The notes beneath the pieces were generated by a model. It was given only the letters and a program-made list of their open reading frames with translations, searched no databases and was not told the origin of the DNA. From Streptomyces naganishii JCM 4654 (GTDB taxonomy: Bacteria; Actinomycetota; Actinomycetes; Streptomycetales; Streptomycetaceae): a DNA stretch of 64,000 nucleotides. Location: positions 124,001-188,000 of the forward strand of contig NZ_BMVF01000013.1 in the NCBI RefSeq assembly GCF_014650575.1, in the 5' to 3' direction. This document shows, one piece after another, positions 17,379-24,639 of the stretch. Every line of letters starts with the position of its first letter. Position 1 is the first letter of the stretch. The position numbers were made by a program, and so were the translations under genes.

Positions 17379-17412
17379 TTGCGTTCGTAGAGGTGACCTA
17401 TAGGGAACGCAA
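17379..17412. promoter_or_regulatory. Inverted repeat TTGCGTTC-n18-GAACGCAA
   Basis: Perfect 8-bp arms separated by 18 bp, 31 bp upstream of the LAxTG surface-protein start. It overlaps the expected promoter (CTATAGG in the spacer resembles a -10), so it is a plausible repressor or activator site. Confidence 0.6.
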
Positions 17413-17580
17413 AGAGTTGCCCAAGTCCGCATCACGGTTCGATCTCGCGCGGTTGGCGCTCAAATCGGTGCGCCCGGCGTACGCCGCCCCCGCCGAGCCG
17501 CCTGTCGTTGCGTCAGCCGCCCCGGTCCACCGGGGATTCGAAGCCGGGCGGAGGGGGACGGCTGTCGCGGAACCGGGATC

Positions 17581-18186
17581 CTAGTAACTGCCGTAGCCGG
17601 GTTTGCCGTTGGGCCGGTAGACGCCGACGACAGTGCCGCCTTTCGTGGTCGAGACGCTGACCGGCTCCAGCGCCGTGGGAATCGCTCCGCCCGCGAACAG
17701 CCGCTTGCCGGTGCCGATGATCACCGGGTGGATGGTCAGCCGGTACTCGTCGACCAGGTCGTGCCGCATGAGTGTCTGGGCCAGGTCGCCGCTGCCGACG
17801 ACGTTGATGTTGCCACCGTCGGACGCCTTCAACTCCCGTACCGCACGGACGGCATCGCCCTCCAGCAGGGTCGAGTTCCGCCACTCCAGGTCCGTCAGGG
17901 TCCGGGACGCCACGTACTTGCGCATGCCGTTCATGCGATCGGTGAACGGGTTGCCGGGATCGGCGGTCGGCCAGTACGCGGCGAAGATCTCGTACGTCTT
18001 GCGGCCCAGCAGCATCGCGTCGGAAGGCTCGTACCAGCCGGCGACGGCCGCGCCAACCTCGTCGTCGGTCACCGGCTTCTGCCAGCCGCCGTGCTCGAAG
18101 CCGCTCTGGGCGTCCTCGTCCGGACCGCCCGGCGCCTGCATCACGCCGTCCAGCGTCAGGAACGTGCAAACGATGATCTCGCGCAT
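17581..18186 (-). CDS. Dihydrofolate reductase-like (RibD C-terminal) family protein
   Basis: A 201-residue protein of the RibD_C/DHFR-like superfamily. It starts MREIIVCTFLTLDGVMQAPGGP and shows AMLLGRKTYEIFAAYWP, KYVASRTL, NINVVGSGDLAQTLMRHDLVDEYRLTIHPVIIGTGKRLF, the NADPH-binding pattern of this group. Stand-alone members are common in Streptomyces and usually have no assigned substrate; a real folate or riboflavin role is unlikely. The ATG at 18184-18186 is the only good start, with GGGAGCG just upstream. It is 78 bp downstream of the esterase gene on the same strand and could be cotranscribed. Confidence 0.88.
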   Translation of the reverse strand: MREIIVCTFLTLDGVMQAPGGPDEDAQSGFEHGGWQKPVTDDEVGAAVAGWYEPSDAMLLGRKTYEIFAAYWPTADPGNPFTDRMNGMRKYVASRTLTDLEWRNSTLLEGDAVRAVRELKASDGGNINVVGSGDLAQTLMRHDLVDEYRLTIHPVIIGTGKRLFAGGAIPTALEPVSVSTTKGGTVVGVYRPNGKPGYGSY

Positions 18187-18263
18187 GGTGCGCTCCCTTC
18201 GTCCACGGGTAGACCGCGCGACCGCCGAAAAATCACCGGCGACCGCGCGGAAGGCGTCGGGCG

Positions 18264-19193
18264 TCAGCGGACCGGTTCGGGGCGGTCGGCGGCCGGGTGC
18301 TCGGTGCCCAGGTGGGCGGTGAGGAATCGGGCGGCGCGGTCGAGTGCGGCGTCCGCCTCGCCGAGGAGGCCGTAGTGGTGCTGGAAGACGTGGGGCAGGC
18401 CGGACCCGACTTCGAGCGTGACCTCGACGTCGTCCGCGCCCGCGCGGGCGGCCAGCCGGACCGCGTCGTCGAGCAGCAGCTCGTTCGCCCCGGCCTGGAC
18501 GAGCAGTGGGGGCAGGCCGGCGAGGTCGGCGAACACCGGGCTGACCAGCGGGTGCGCCCGGTCGCCCGCGCCGACGTAGAGATCGGCGTACGCACGCAGG
18601 TCGGCCTCGGTGAAAATGGGGTCGGCGCCCTCCTTGGAACGGATGGTTGCTCCGGCCAGGGTGAGGTCGGCCCAGGGGGAGAAGACGACCACGGCGGCGG
18701 GTTGCGGCAGCCCGGCCTCCCGGGCCGCGAGCAGCGTGGCGATGACCAGGCCGCCGCCGGCGGAGTCGCCGGCCATGACGAGGTCCTGCGGCGCGGTACC
18801 CGCCGCGAGCAGTTCGCGATAGGCCGCGAGCCCGTCGTCGACGGCCGCGGGGAACGGGTGCTCGGGCGCCAGCCGGTAGTCCACCGACACCGCCCGCAGC
18901 CCGGCGCGGCGGGCGAGTTCGCCGACCAGCCCTGCATGGGTCCGCGGTGAGCCGATGACGTAGCCGCCACCGTGCAGGTAGAGCAGCCGGCCGCGGTCGC
19001 GGGCCTTGGCCGGTTCCAGTTCCAGGGTCGGCCGTCCGCCCAGGAGTGTCTGGCGGGTGACCACGCCCTCCGGGGCGGGGCGGGTGACAGCCGCGGCGAA
19101 GCCGCTGCGCTGCTGCTCTACGCCGGGCCGCGTCTCGCTGCGAGGGACGGAACGAAGCATGGCGTCCAGGGCGTCGCGCTGCTCTCGGGACAT
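18264..19193 (-). CDS. HSL-family alpha/beta hydrolase (esterase)
   Basis: A 309-residue cytosolic esterase of the hormone-sensitive lipase family. It has the oxyanion-hole motif LYLHGGGYVIG, nucleophile elbow GDSAGGG, VDYRLAPEHPFPAA, and the late His in SGLPHVFQHH. Substrates are usually short-chain esters. ATG 19193 has GGAGG 6 bp upstream and is preferred over 19244, which would overlap the operator palindrome. It is divergent from a MarR gene, with three TTCCnnGGAA elements between, so the MarR protein probably represses it. Confidence 0.9.
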   Translation of the reverse strand: MSREQRDALDAMLRSVPRSETRPGVEQQRSGFAAAVTRPAPEGVVTRQTLLGGRPTLELEPAKARDRGRLLYLHGGGYVIGSPRTHAGLVGELARRAGLRAVSVDYRLAPEHPFPAAVDDGLAAYRELLAAGTAPQDLVMAGDSAGGGLVIATLLAAREAGLPQPAAVVVFSPWADLTLAGATIRSKEGADPIFTEADLRAYADLYVGAGDRAHPLVSPVFADLAGLPPLLVQAGANELLLDDAVRLAARAGADDVEVTLEVGSGLPHVFQHHYGLLGEADAALDRAARFLTAHLGTEHPAADRPEPVR

Positions 19194-19223
19194 GTCGGGC
19201 CTCCGGTGGGTTCGGGGTGCGAG

Positions 19224-19290
19224 GATGGATTCCTCGGAATCCATCTGTTCGAGCCCAACCGGATTCCACGGAAGATGATTCCTGGGAAGC
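19224..19290. promoter_or_regulatory. Three TTCC-n2-GGAA operator elements in the esterase/MarR divergent promoter
   Basis: Element 1 (19224-19245) is a perfect palindrome with 10-bp arms around TC; its core is GGATTCC-TC-GGAATCC. Element 2 (19261-19273) is GGATTCC-AC-GGAA. Element 3 (19279-19288) is TTCC-TG-GGAA, 15 bp from element 2. The repeated core and its place between divergent marR and target genes fit MarR autoregulation. Confidence 0.75.
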
Positions 19291-19303
19291 TACTGGAGTT
19301 AGT

Positions 19304-19750
19304 GTGAGACACGTCACTCAGACCTTCACCGACCTCGTCCGCGTCGAGACCCGGCTCTACAACGCGGTGAACGCTCGGTTGCGCGCCGAACGAGGGCTGG
19401 GCCTGGGGCAGTTCGAGCTCCTGGAAGTCATCGACCGCGTACCGGGATGCCGCGTGCTCGACATCGCCGGCGAACTGGCCATCACCGTGGGGGCCGTCAG
19501 CAAGGCCGTCGACCGGCTGGTGACGGCCGGTTGGTGCCGGCGGGTCGCACACCCACAGGACCGCCGCTCGTCCGTCCTCCGCCTCACACCCGAGGGCGAG
19601 ACGCAACTGGCCGCATCCCGCCCGGCCGTCGAGAGCGAACTCGCCTCACTGACCGCGGCGGTGGCCCCCGACGACCTCGCCCGCATCGCCTCGGTCCTGG
19701 CCACTCTCCGCGCCACCCTGGAAGCGGCCTCCCACGGCCAGCCGGGCTGA
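19304..19750 (+). CDS. MarR-family transcriptional regulator
   Basis: A 148-residue winged-helix regulator. The recognition region reads LDIAGELAITVGAVSKAVDRLVTAGWCRR, followed by the wing HPQDRRSSVLRLTPEGE. Both are classical MarR features; helices at each end form the dimer interface. GTG 19304 is chosen because GGAG lies 5 bp upstream; an upstream ATG at 19217 would run through the operator palindrome. It is divergent from the esterase. By family behaviour it should bind the TTCCnnGGAA palindromes as a dimer and be released by a phenolic or other small ligand. Confidence 0.88.
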   Translation: MRHVTQTFTDLVRVETRLYNAVNARLRAERGLGLGQFELLEVIDRVPGCRVLDIAGELAITVGAVSKAVDRLVTAGWCRRVAHPQDRRSSVLRLTPEGETQLAASRPAVESELASLTAAVAPDDLARIASVLATLRATLEAASHGQPG

Positions 19751-19892
19751 GGTGGCGCAGCCCCAAGCCCTTTCCGGGTACCCCAAGTCCTTTCCCGTCC
19801 CCGGCGCCACGTCCCGCAGGCGGGCCAGGCCGTGTCCGGCGATGCCAAGGGCCGTGTCGGCGGCGTCACTGCGGGCGGTGTGGGACGCCGGT

Positions 19893-20381
19893 CTAGGACG
19901 CGCCGTCGCCGGCGGCCTCACTGCGGTGCGGCTCCAGGCGAGCGACCGCTTGCTCGCTCCACGCCCGGATGACTGACGCCTGCTCGGGGGTCAGCGAGTC
20001 GAGGAAGTGGCGGCGGATGTTGCCGCCGTGCACGAGGACGGCACTCTGGGCGGCGCGGCGTCCCTCGGCGGTCAGCCCGACCCCCGCGCGGCGGCCATCG
20101 GCCCCGTACTGGGTGCGCTTGACGAAGCCGCGTTTCTCCATGCGCGTCAGCTGATGTGAGACGCGGCTCTTGTCCCAGTCGAGCGACTCGGAGAGCTCGC
20201 CGACACGCATCTCGCGGCCGGCGGCCTGCCACAGCGTCACCAGCAAGCTGAACTCTGCCTTCGAGATGTCGCAGTCACGCTGCAGACCACGCTCCAGCTC
20301 TCTGGTGAGCAGGCGCTGCGCGCGCATCCAGGTATCCCAGAACTCCCACTCCTCGGGTTCCAGCGATCGAGTCTCCGTCAT
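19893..20381 (-). CDS. MarR-family transcriptional regulator
   Basis: A 162-residue MarR protein. N-terminal dimerisation helices contain WEFWDTWMRAQRLLTRELERGL. The winged helix is MRVGELSESLDWDKSRVSHQLTRMEKRGFVKR with wing GADGRRAGVGLTAEGRR. The DWDKSRVSHQLTRM recognition helix is typical of MarR members paired with oxidoreductases. It is divergent from the FMN reductase gene with an 87-bp spacer carrying two matched palindromes, so it likely represses that gene and itself. Confidence 0.9.
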   Translation of the reverse strand: MTETRSLEPEEWEFWDTWMRAQRLLTRELERGLQRDCDISKAEFSLLVTLWQAAGREMRVGELSESLDWDKSRVSHQLTRMEKRGFVKRTQYGADGRRAGVGLTAEGRRAAQSAVLVHGGNIRRHFLDSLTPEQASVIRAWSEQAVARLEPHRSEAAGDGAS

Positions 20382-20406
20382 ATCGCCGAGGATACCGCGA
20401 CCAGCG

Positions 20407-20454
20407 GAGTTGTCACTTCAACTCACCTCGATCTAGAGTTGACGCGACAACTCT
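20407..20454. promoter_or_regulatory. Two GAGTTG-n6-CAACTC palindromes between marR and FMN reductase
   Basis: The first palindrome is at 20407-20424 (6-bp arms, spacer TCACTT). The second is at 20435-20454 (7-bp arms AGAGTTG/CAACTCT, spacer ACGCGA). Centres are 29 bp apart, close to three helical turns. Probable operators of the divergent MarR regulator; the second is directly before the reductase ribosome site. Confidence 0.8.
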
Positions 20455-20468
20455 CCCGGAGGGAAGCC

Positions 20469-21056
20469 ATGCCGCTTCGCATCGCAGTCATCCTCGGAAG
20501 CACCCGCCCCGGACGCCGCGGCGAGCAGATCGCCGCCTGGGCACTGGAGGCCGCCCGTGCCCACGGCGGCGCCGACTACGAACTCGTCGACCTCGCCGAC
20601 CACGACCTCGGCAACCTCGACGAGCCCGGCAACCCGAACTTCCAGCAGTACCAGCACGACCACACCCGCGCCTGGGGCGCACTCATCGACAGCTTCGACG
20701 GCTACGTCTTCCTCGTCCCCGAGTACAACCACTCCTACCCCGGAGCCCTGAAGAACGCCCTGGACTACGTCTACCGGGAGTGGAACGACAAGGCCGCCGG
20801 GATCATCAGCTACGGCGGCTGGGTCGCCGGGGCAAGGGCCGCCGAGGCGCTGCGACTCGTCCTCGCCGAACTCCAGGTGGCCACGGTCCGTGCCCAGCCC
20901 ACCATCTCGACACACCCCTCGTTCCGCACCGGCACCTTCGTCCCGCAGGAGGGCCTCGACACCGCCGTGGACAACATGCTCGACCAGGTGATCGCCTGGT
21001 CCGCCGCCCTGCGCGGGGTGCGCCAGGCCAGGACACAGACGCCCACGGCTGCGTGA
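20469..21056 (+). CDS. NADPH-dependent FMN reductase family protein
   Basis: A 195-residue flavodoxin-fold reductase. The FMN phosphate loop is GSTRPGRRGEQIAAW near the N-terminus. The isoalloxazine loop is PEYNHSYPGALKNALD, the family signature. The enzyme transfers electrons from NAD(P)H to flavin, quinone or azo compounds. ATG 20469 follows GGAGGGAAG, and the conserved LRIAVILGS strand begins there. Its promoter holds the two GAGTTG palindromes of the divergent MarR regulator, suggesting induction by an electrophile or quinone. Confidence 0.92.
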   Translation: MPLRIAVILGSTRPGRRGEQIAAWALEAARAHGGADYELVDLADHDLGNLDEPGNPNFQQYQHDHTRAWGALIDSFDGYVFLVPEYNHSYPGALKNALDYVYREWNDKAAGIISYGGWVAGARAAEALRLVLAELQVATVRAQPTISTHPSFRTGTFVPQEGLDTAVDNMLDQVIAWSAALRGVRQARTQTPTAA

Positions 21057-21208
21057 GGTCCCGACCAGAACCGGCTCGGGTCCGCGCCGCCGATCTGCTG
21101 GGCAGGCCTCCGGGCCCGGCACGCACCGCCGGCGTGCTCGTCCCGTGGCGAGGACGGCCCACGTGACGCACACGCCTGCTGCTCGAAAGTCGCTGTTATG
21201 GTGCGCCC

Positions 21209-21634
21209 ATGTCGTCGATCAAGCAGGTCCAAGTCACCTTCGACTGCGCGGAACCCGAGCGCGTCGCCCGATTCTGGTGCGAGGTGCTGGGCTACGTCGT
21301 ATCGCCGCCGAAGGGTTACGCCACGTGGGACGACTTCGACCGCACCCGGCCCCCTGAGGACAAGGGCTCATGGTTCGCCTGCGGTGACCCCTCGGGTGTG
21401 GGGCCGCGCCTGTTCTTCCAGCGCGTTCCGGAAGGCAAGGTCGTCAAGAACCGGGTGCATCTCGATGTGAGAGTCGGCACCGGGCTCGTAGGTGAGGAAC
21501 GCCTCGCCGCGCTCGAGGCCGAGTGTGCACGGCTGCTGGAACTCGGCGCGAACCGCGTGCGGTTGCTGCACGACGACAACGATTCCTGCATCGTGATGCA
21601 GGACGTCGAGGGCAACGAGTTCTGCCTCGACTGA
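21209..21634 (+). CDS. VOC-family (glyoxalase-like) protein
   Basis: A 141-residue protein with the two beta-alpha-beta-beta-beta modules of the vicinal-oxygen-chelate fold. Segments include VQVTFDCAEPERVARFWCEVLGY at the start, KNRVHLDVRV at the module junction and CIVMQDVEGNEFCLD at the end, where the glutamate is a typical metal ligand. Members include glyoxalases, fosfomycin or bleomycin resistance proteins and dioxygenases; this subgroup is unassigned. It ends 30 bp before a cytidine-deaminase remnant on the other strand. Confidence 0.85.
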   Translation: MSSIKQVQVTFDCAEPERVARFWCEVLGYVVSPPKGYATWDDFDRTRPPEDKGSWFACGDPSGVGPRLFFQRVPEGKVVKNRVHLDVRVGTGLVGEERLAALEAECARLLELGANRVRLLHDDNDSCIVMQDVEGNEFCLD

Positions 21635-21663
21635 ACTTGTGCTAATCGGCCTGGAGTCGATGT

Positions 21664-21816
21664 TTGCCGGCACCGGCCGCACGGGGGCACGACTCCTCCG
21701 TCCCCGGCGCGTGCCGCCGCTGCCATGGTGTGGTTGTCACCCTGGCAGCGGGCACGGGCGACCTGCGCCGCGGCCTCGACGAGTTCCTGGTCGACGGGGT
21801 GGGTCCGCTTGGTCAT
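21664..21816 (-). pseudogene. Cytidine deaminase remnant with internal deletion
   Basis: From ATG 21816 the frame reads like the start of a Streptomyces cytidine/blasticidin-type deaminase: VEAAAQVARARCQGDNHTMAAAARAGDGG. It then jumps directly into VVPPCGRCRQ, the zinc-binding PCxxC motif that should lie about 40 residues later. The segment with the first zinc ligand and catalytic glutamate (C/HAE) is missing. Homology stops after CRQ at about 21664; the frame stays open but the sequence is unrelated. The ATG lies 3 bp after the stop of the oxidoreductase gene, so it was probably the second gene of an operon before it decayed. Confidence 0.65.
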
Positions 21817-21818
21817 CT

Positions 21819-22847
21819 TCAGTCCGTTCCGTGCGTGACGTCCACCAGAACCTTGCCGACCGTGCCGCCCTCGACCGCGCGGTGCGCGTCGGCGGTGCGG
21901 TCGAGCGGGAAGCGGGTCAGCGGCAGGCCGTGCTCCTCGCCGACGGGCAGCGCCCCGTCGCGCAGCGCGGCGGCGACGTCCTCGGCGGCCGCGGTACGTG
22001 CCTCGGGGCCGGCCGTATAGAGGATCAGGAACTGCAGGCGGGCGTTCAGCACCATGTTCTGCAGGACGTTCAACTCGACCGGTCTGCCACCGTCGTTGGC
22101 GTACGTCGCGATCGTGCCGCGGGTCCGCAGTACGGCCAGGTCCAGGGCGAGGTTCGCGCCGAGTGCCACCTCGGCGACGATGTCGACGCCGTCGGGGGCG
22201 ATCCCCCGGATCTCCGCGGCCGGGTCGCCCTCGCGGTAATTGACCACGTGGTGGGCTCCGGCGGCGGTGGCCAGCCGGGCCTTCTCCGGGCCGCTGACCG
22301 TGCTGATCACGGTGGCGCCGGCCCAGCGGGCGAGCTGGATCACCGCGTGCCCGACCGCTCCGGCCCCGCCCGCGGCGAGCACCACGTGTCCCTTGAGCGC
22401 CCCAGGGCCCAGCCGGCGCGGGCCGTCCTCGGCAACGGTGAGTGCGCGGTGAGCGGTGAGCGCGGGGACACCGAGTGACGCGCCGACGTCGAAGCCGGCC
22501 TCGTCGGGCAGCGGTACGGCCTGTTCGGCGGGCACGACGGTGAACTCGGCGGCGGTGCCGGTGGGCCGCCCCGCAGCGGCCAGGAAAACCCAGACGCGCT
22601 GTCCGACCCGCCCGCGGTCTACGCCCTCCCCGACAGTGTCGATCGTGCCGGCGCCGTCGAGGTGCGGGGTGACCTCGGGGAACTGCTTGGGGTGGCCGGC
22701 GCCGGAACGCGCCTGCCAGTCGGTCGGGTTGACCCCGGACACCGCGATCCGCACACGAACCTCGCCCGGGCCGGGCGCGGGCAGGTCCCGGTCGACGAAC
22801 TCGAGCACCTCGGGAGCGCCGGTGTCGCGGTAGATGATGGCCTTCAT
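21819..22847 (-). CDS. NADP-dependent quinone oxidoreductase (zeta-crystallin type, MDR family)
   Basis: A 342-residue medium-chain dehydrogenase without the zinc ligands of alcohol dehydrogenases, as in quinone oxidoreductases. The N-terminal catalytic domain begins MKAIIYRDTGAPEVLEF and contains SGVNPTDWQAR. The Rossmann domain has LAAGGAGAVGHAVIQLARWAGATVI and AHHVVNYREGD. ATG 22847 is chosen because the conserved start is there. It lies 149 bp downstream of the aldo/keto reductase on the same strand. Together with the TetR and aldo/keto reductase genes it suggests a locus for reactive carbonyls or quinones. Confidence 0.9.
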   Translation of the reverse strand: MKAIIYRDTGAPEVLEFVDRDLPAPGPGEVRVRIAVSGVNPTDWQARSGAGHPKQFPEVTPHLDGAGTIDTVGEGVDRGRVGQRVWVFLAAAGRPTGTAAEFTVVPAEQAVPLPDEAGFDVGASLGVPALTAHRALTVAEDGPRRLGPGALKGHVVLAAGGAGAVGHAVIQLARWAGATVISTVSGPEKARLATAAGAHHVVNYREGDPAAEIRGIAPDGVDIVAEVALGANLALDLAVLRTRGTIATYANDGGRPVELNVLQNMVLNARLQFLILYTAGPEARTAAAEDVAAALRDGALPVGEEHGLPLTRFPLDRTADAHRAVEGGTVGKVLVDVTHGTD

Positions 22848-22996
22848 GATCCGTCCTTGGCCTGGTCGAGCCTGCTGGGGCATGGCGGAGTCGGGGTCGC
22901 TGGAGCGCGGGGTGCGAGGCGTGGGGCGCGGGGCCTACGGCCGTGGGGGCGCGGGACATGACTGTGCCCCGGTCGCGGTGGTTGCGGCGGTCGCGG

Positions 22997-23890
22997 TCAG
23001 CCGATGGGTACTTCGCTGGAGCGGGACTCGACGGCATCGAGCGTGGCCAGGGTCGCGGCGTCAAGGACGATCTCGCTGACGGCGATGTTGGCCTCGAGGT
23101 GGGCGGTGTCGGCCGTGCCGGGGATGAGCAGCACGTTCGGGGCGTGGTGCAGCAGCCAGGCGAGGCCGACCTGGGAGGGAGTGACGCCCAGGGACTCGGC
23201 CACGGCGTGCACCGCCGGCTCGTCGGTCGCCTTGGGCAGGCCGGGGAAGGCACCGCCGAGCGGGAAGAACGGCACCCAGGCGATGCCCTCGGCCGTACAC
23301 AACCGCAGCGTGTCCTCGTCGTCGCGCGACACGAGGCTGTAGGCGTTCTGCACGCAGGCGACGCCGGCGGGCAGGGCGCGGCGCAGTCCGTCGAGGGTGA
23401 CGCTGCTCAGGCCGATCGCGCCGATCTTGCCCTCGTCGCGCAAGGCGGTCATCACGGCGAGCTGGTCGTCGAGATCGACGATCTGGTCCCCCTCGGGACG
23501 CAGCCCGGGGCCGGTGTCCAGGCGGCGCAGGTTGACGACCGCGAGCCGGTCGACGCCGAGGCTGCGCAGGTTGTCCTCCACGCTGGCGCGCAACTGCTCG
23601 GGCCGCTGCGCCAGACGCAGCGGCATGCGCCCGCCCGGGTCGGGGTCGGCCCCCACCTTCGTGACGACCAGGACGTCGTCCTCGGGGCGCAGCGCCTCGC
23701 GGATCACGTCGTTGGCGAAACCGAAGCCGTAGAACTCCGCGGTGTCCACGTGGTCGACGCCCAGCTCGACCGCGCGGCGCAGCAGTGCGACGGCCTCCTC
23801 GCGCCGGTCGTGCAGGCGCTCGAGCTGCAGTGCGCCGTAGCCGATGCGGAAGACGGTGCGGGCGGCGAACGGAGCGGTACTGGTGGTCAT
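22997..23890 (-). CDS. Aldo/keto reductase
   Basis: A 297-residue (alpha/beta)8 NADPH-dependent reductase. The catalytic Asp-Tyr pair is in VDTAEFYGFG, the Lys in VVTKVGAD, and the NADP-binding C-terminus has VLLIPGTADTAHLEANI. GYGALQLE near the N-terminus is the first strand. The ATG overlaps the stop of the TetR gene by 4 bp (ATGA), so the two are translationally coupled. By family it reduces aldehydes or ketones. Regulation by the co-encoded TetR repressor is very likely. Confidence 0.92.
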   Translation of the reverse strand: MTTSTAPFAARTVFRIGYGALQLERLHDRREEAVALLRRAVELGVDHVDTAEFYGFGFANDVIREALRPEDDVLVVTKVGADPDPGGRMPLRLAQRPEQLRASVEDNLRSLGVDRLAVVNLRRLDTGPGLRPEGDQIVDLDDQLAVMTALRDEGKIGAIGLSSVTLDGLRRALPAGVACVQNAYSLVSRDDEDTLRLCTAEGIAWVPFFPLGGAFPGLPKATDEPAVHAVAESLGVTPSQVGLAWLLHHAPNVLLIPGTADTAHLEANIAVSEIVLDAATLATLDAVESRSSEVPIG

Positions 23891-24450
23891 GACGCTGTTC
23901 CCTCGGTAGGGGTTTGCATGGCGGTGTAGAGCAGTTCGGCCTGGTACAGCGCCATGACCCGGTGGGCGATCGGGGTGGCGCGCTCCCCGGCCCGGGCCGG
24001 CTCGTCGTGCTCGACCTTCACGAGCCAGGCCGTGACGCACTCGTGCACCATCGCGCGCATCCGGTCGGTCATGTCTACGACGATGTCGCGGACGGCCGGA
24101 TCGGTGGTCGCCTCGCTCCAGGTCTGCACGCCGACGCGGGCCTCGGCGGGGTCGATCGCGGCGATCAGCCGGGAGAGCAGCTCGTCGGGGTCGGGCGGGA
24201 CGTCGGCCGCGGCGTACTGGCCGATGGCCTCGGCCCGCTTGTCGAGCACCTCGCGGGCGGCGGCCTGGACCAGGTCGGCCTTGTTGCGGTAGTGCGCGTA
24301 GATCGAGCCGGTCGAAAGGCCCGACTCGGCGGTGATGTCGGCGATGGACGTCCGCTCCAGGCCGTTGCGGCTGAAGCAGCGGACAGCGGCCTCGGCGATC
24401 TGAGTACGCCGGAGCTCCTTGCGCGCGTCGGTGAGCCGGGGCAACAGCAT
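23887..24450 (-). CDS. TetR-family transcriptional repressor
   Basis: A 187-residue TetR regulator. The N-terminal HTH reads RRTQIAEAAVRCFSRNGLERTSIADITAESGLSTGSIYAHYRNKADLV, the strongly conserved TetR DNA-binding domain (quoted here in overlapping parts: AVRCFSRNGLERTS, ITAESGLSTGSIYAHYRNK). The C-terminal half is a variable ligand and dimer domain. ATG 24450 is directly behind GGAGGG, unusually close, so initiation may be weak; an ATG at 24570 would run through the operators. Two AGAA-n6-TTCT palindromes lie just upstream, consistent with autoregulation of the TetR-aldo/keto reductase operon. Confidence 0.88.
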   Translation of the reverse strand: MLLPRLTDARKELRRTQIAEAAVRCFSRNGLERTSIADITAESGLSTGSIYAHYRNKADLVQAAAREVLDKRAEAIGQYAAADVPPDPDELLSRLIAAIDPAEARVGVQTWSEATTDPAVRDIVVDMTDRMRAMVHECVTAWLVKVEHDEPARAGERATPIAHRVMALYQAELLYTAMQTPTEGTAS

Positions 24451-24462
24451 CCCTCCGTAAAG

Positions 24463-24515
24463 AGAATCAATGTTCTGCTTACTAGGTCCCACGCTAACAG
24501 AATCAGCGTTCTGTT
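24463..24515. promoter_or_regulatory. Two AGAA-n6-TTCT palindromes (TetR operators)
   Basis: The distal site at 24496-24515 has perfect 7-bp arms AACAGAA/TTCTGTT around TCAGCG. The proximal site at 24463-24476 is AGAA-TCAATG-TTCT, 13 bp before the TetR start. Centres are 36 bp apart. This AT-richer island upstream of a TetR gene is the expected autoregulatory operator. Confidence 0.8.
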
Positions 24516-24569
24516 TGTGGCCCAGCGCCCCTGCGGGCAGTCCCCCGACTGCCGGCAATGTCGATGTCA

Positions 24570-24629
24570 ACGAATGACCAAGCCGGCCCGGAACTGATCG
24601 ATCAGTTCCGGGCCGGCTTGGTCGTTCGT
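24570..24629 (-). terminator. 60-bp near-perfect palindrome, probable terminator
   Basis: Thirty-bp arms meet at GATC-GATC with no loop; the only mismatch is one T:G pair six bases from the outer end. The inner 24 bp of each arm are perfect. It lies 11 bp beyond the stop of the leftward secreted-protein gene and upstream of the TetR operators, so it most simply acts as a terminator. There is no T-run. As cruciform-prone DNA it is unusually long. Confidence 0.7.
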
Positions 24630-24639
24630 CGGAGACGGC

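Noticed and set aside
21316..23253. 645-residue leftward frame across the oxidoreductase and VOC genes
   Set aside because: Only the short deaminase-like part at 21664-21816 has homology; the rest is a shadow.
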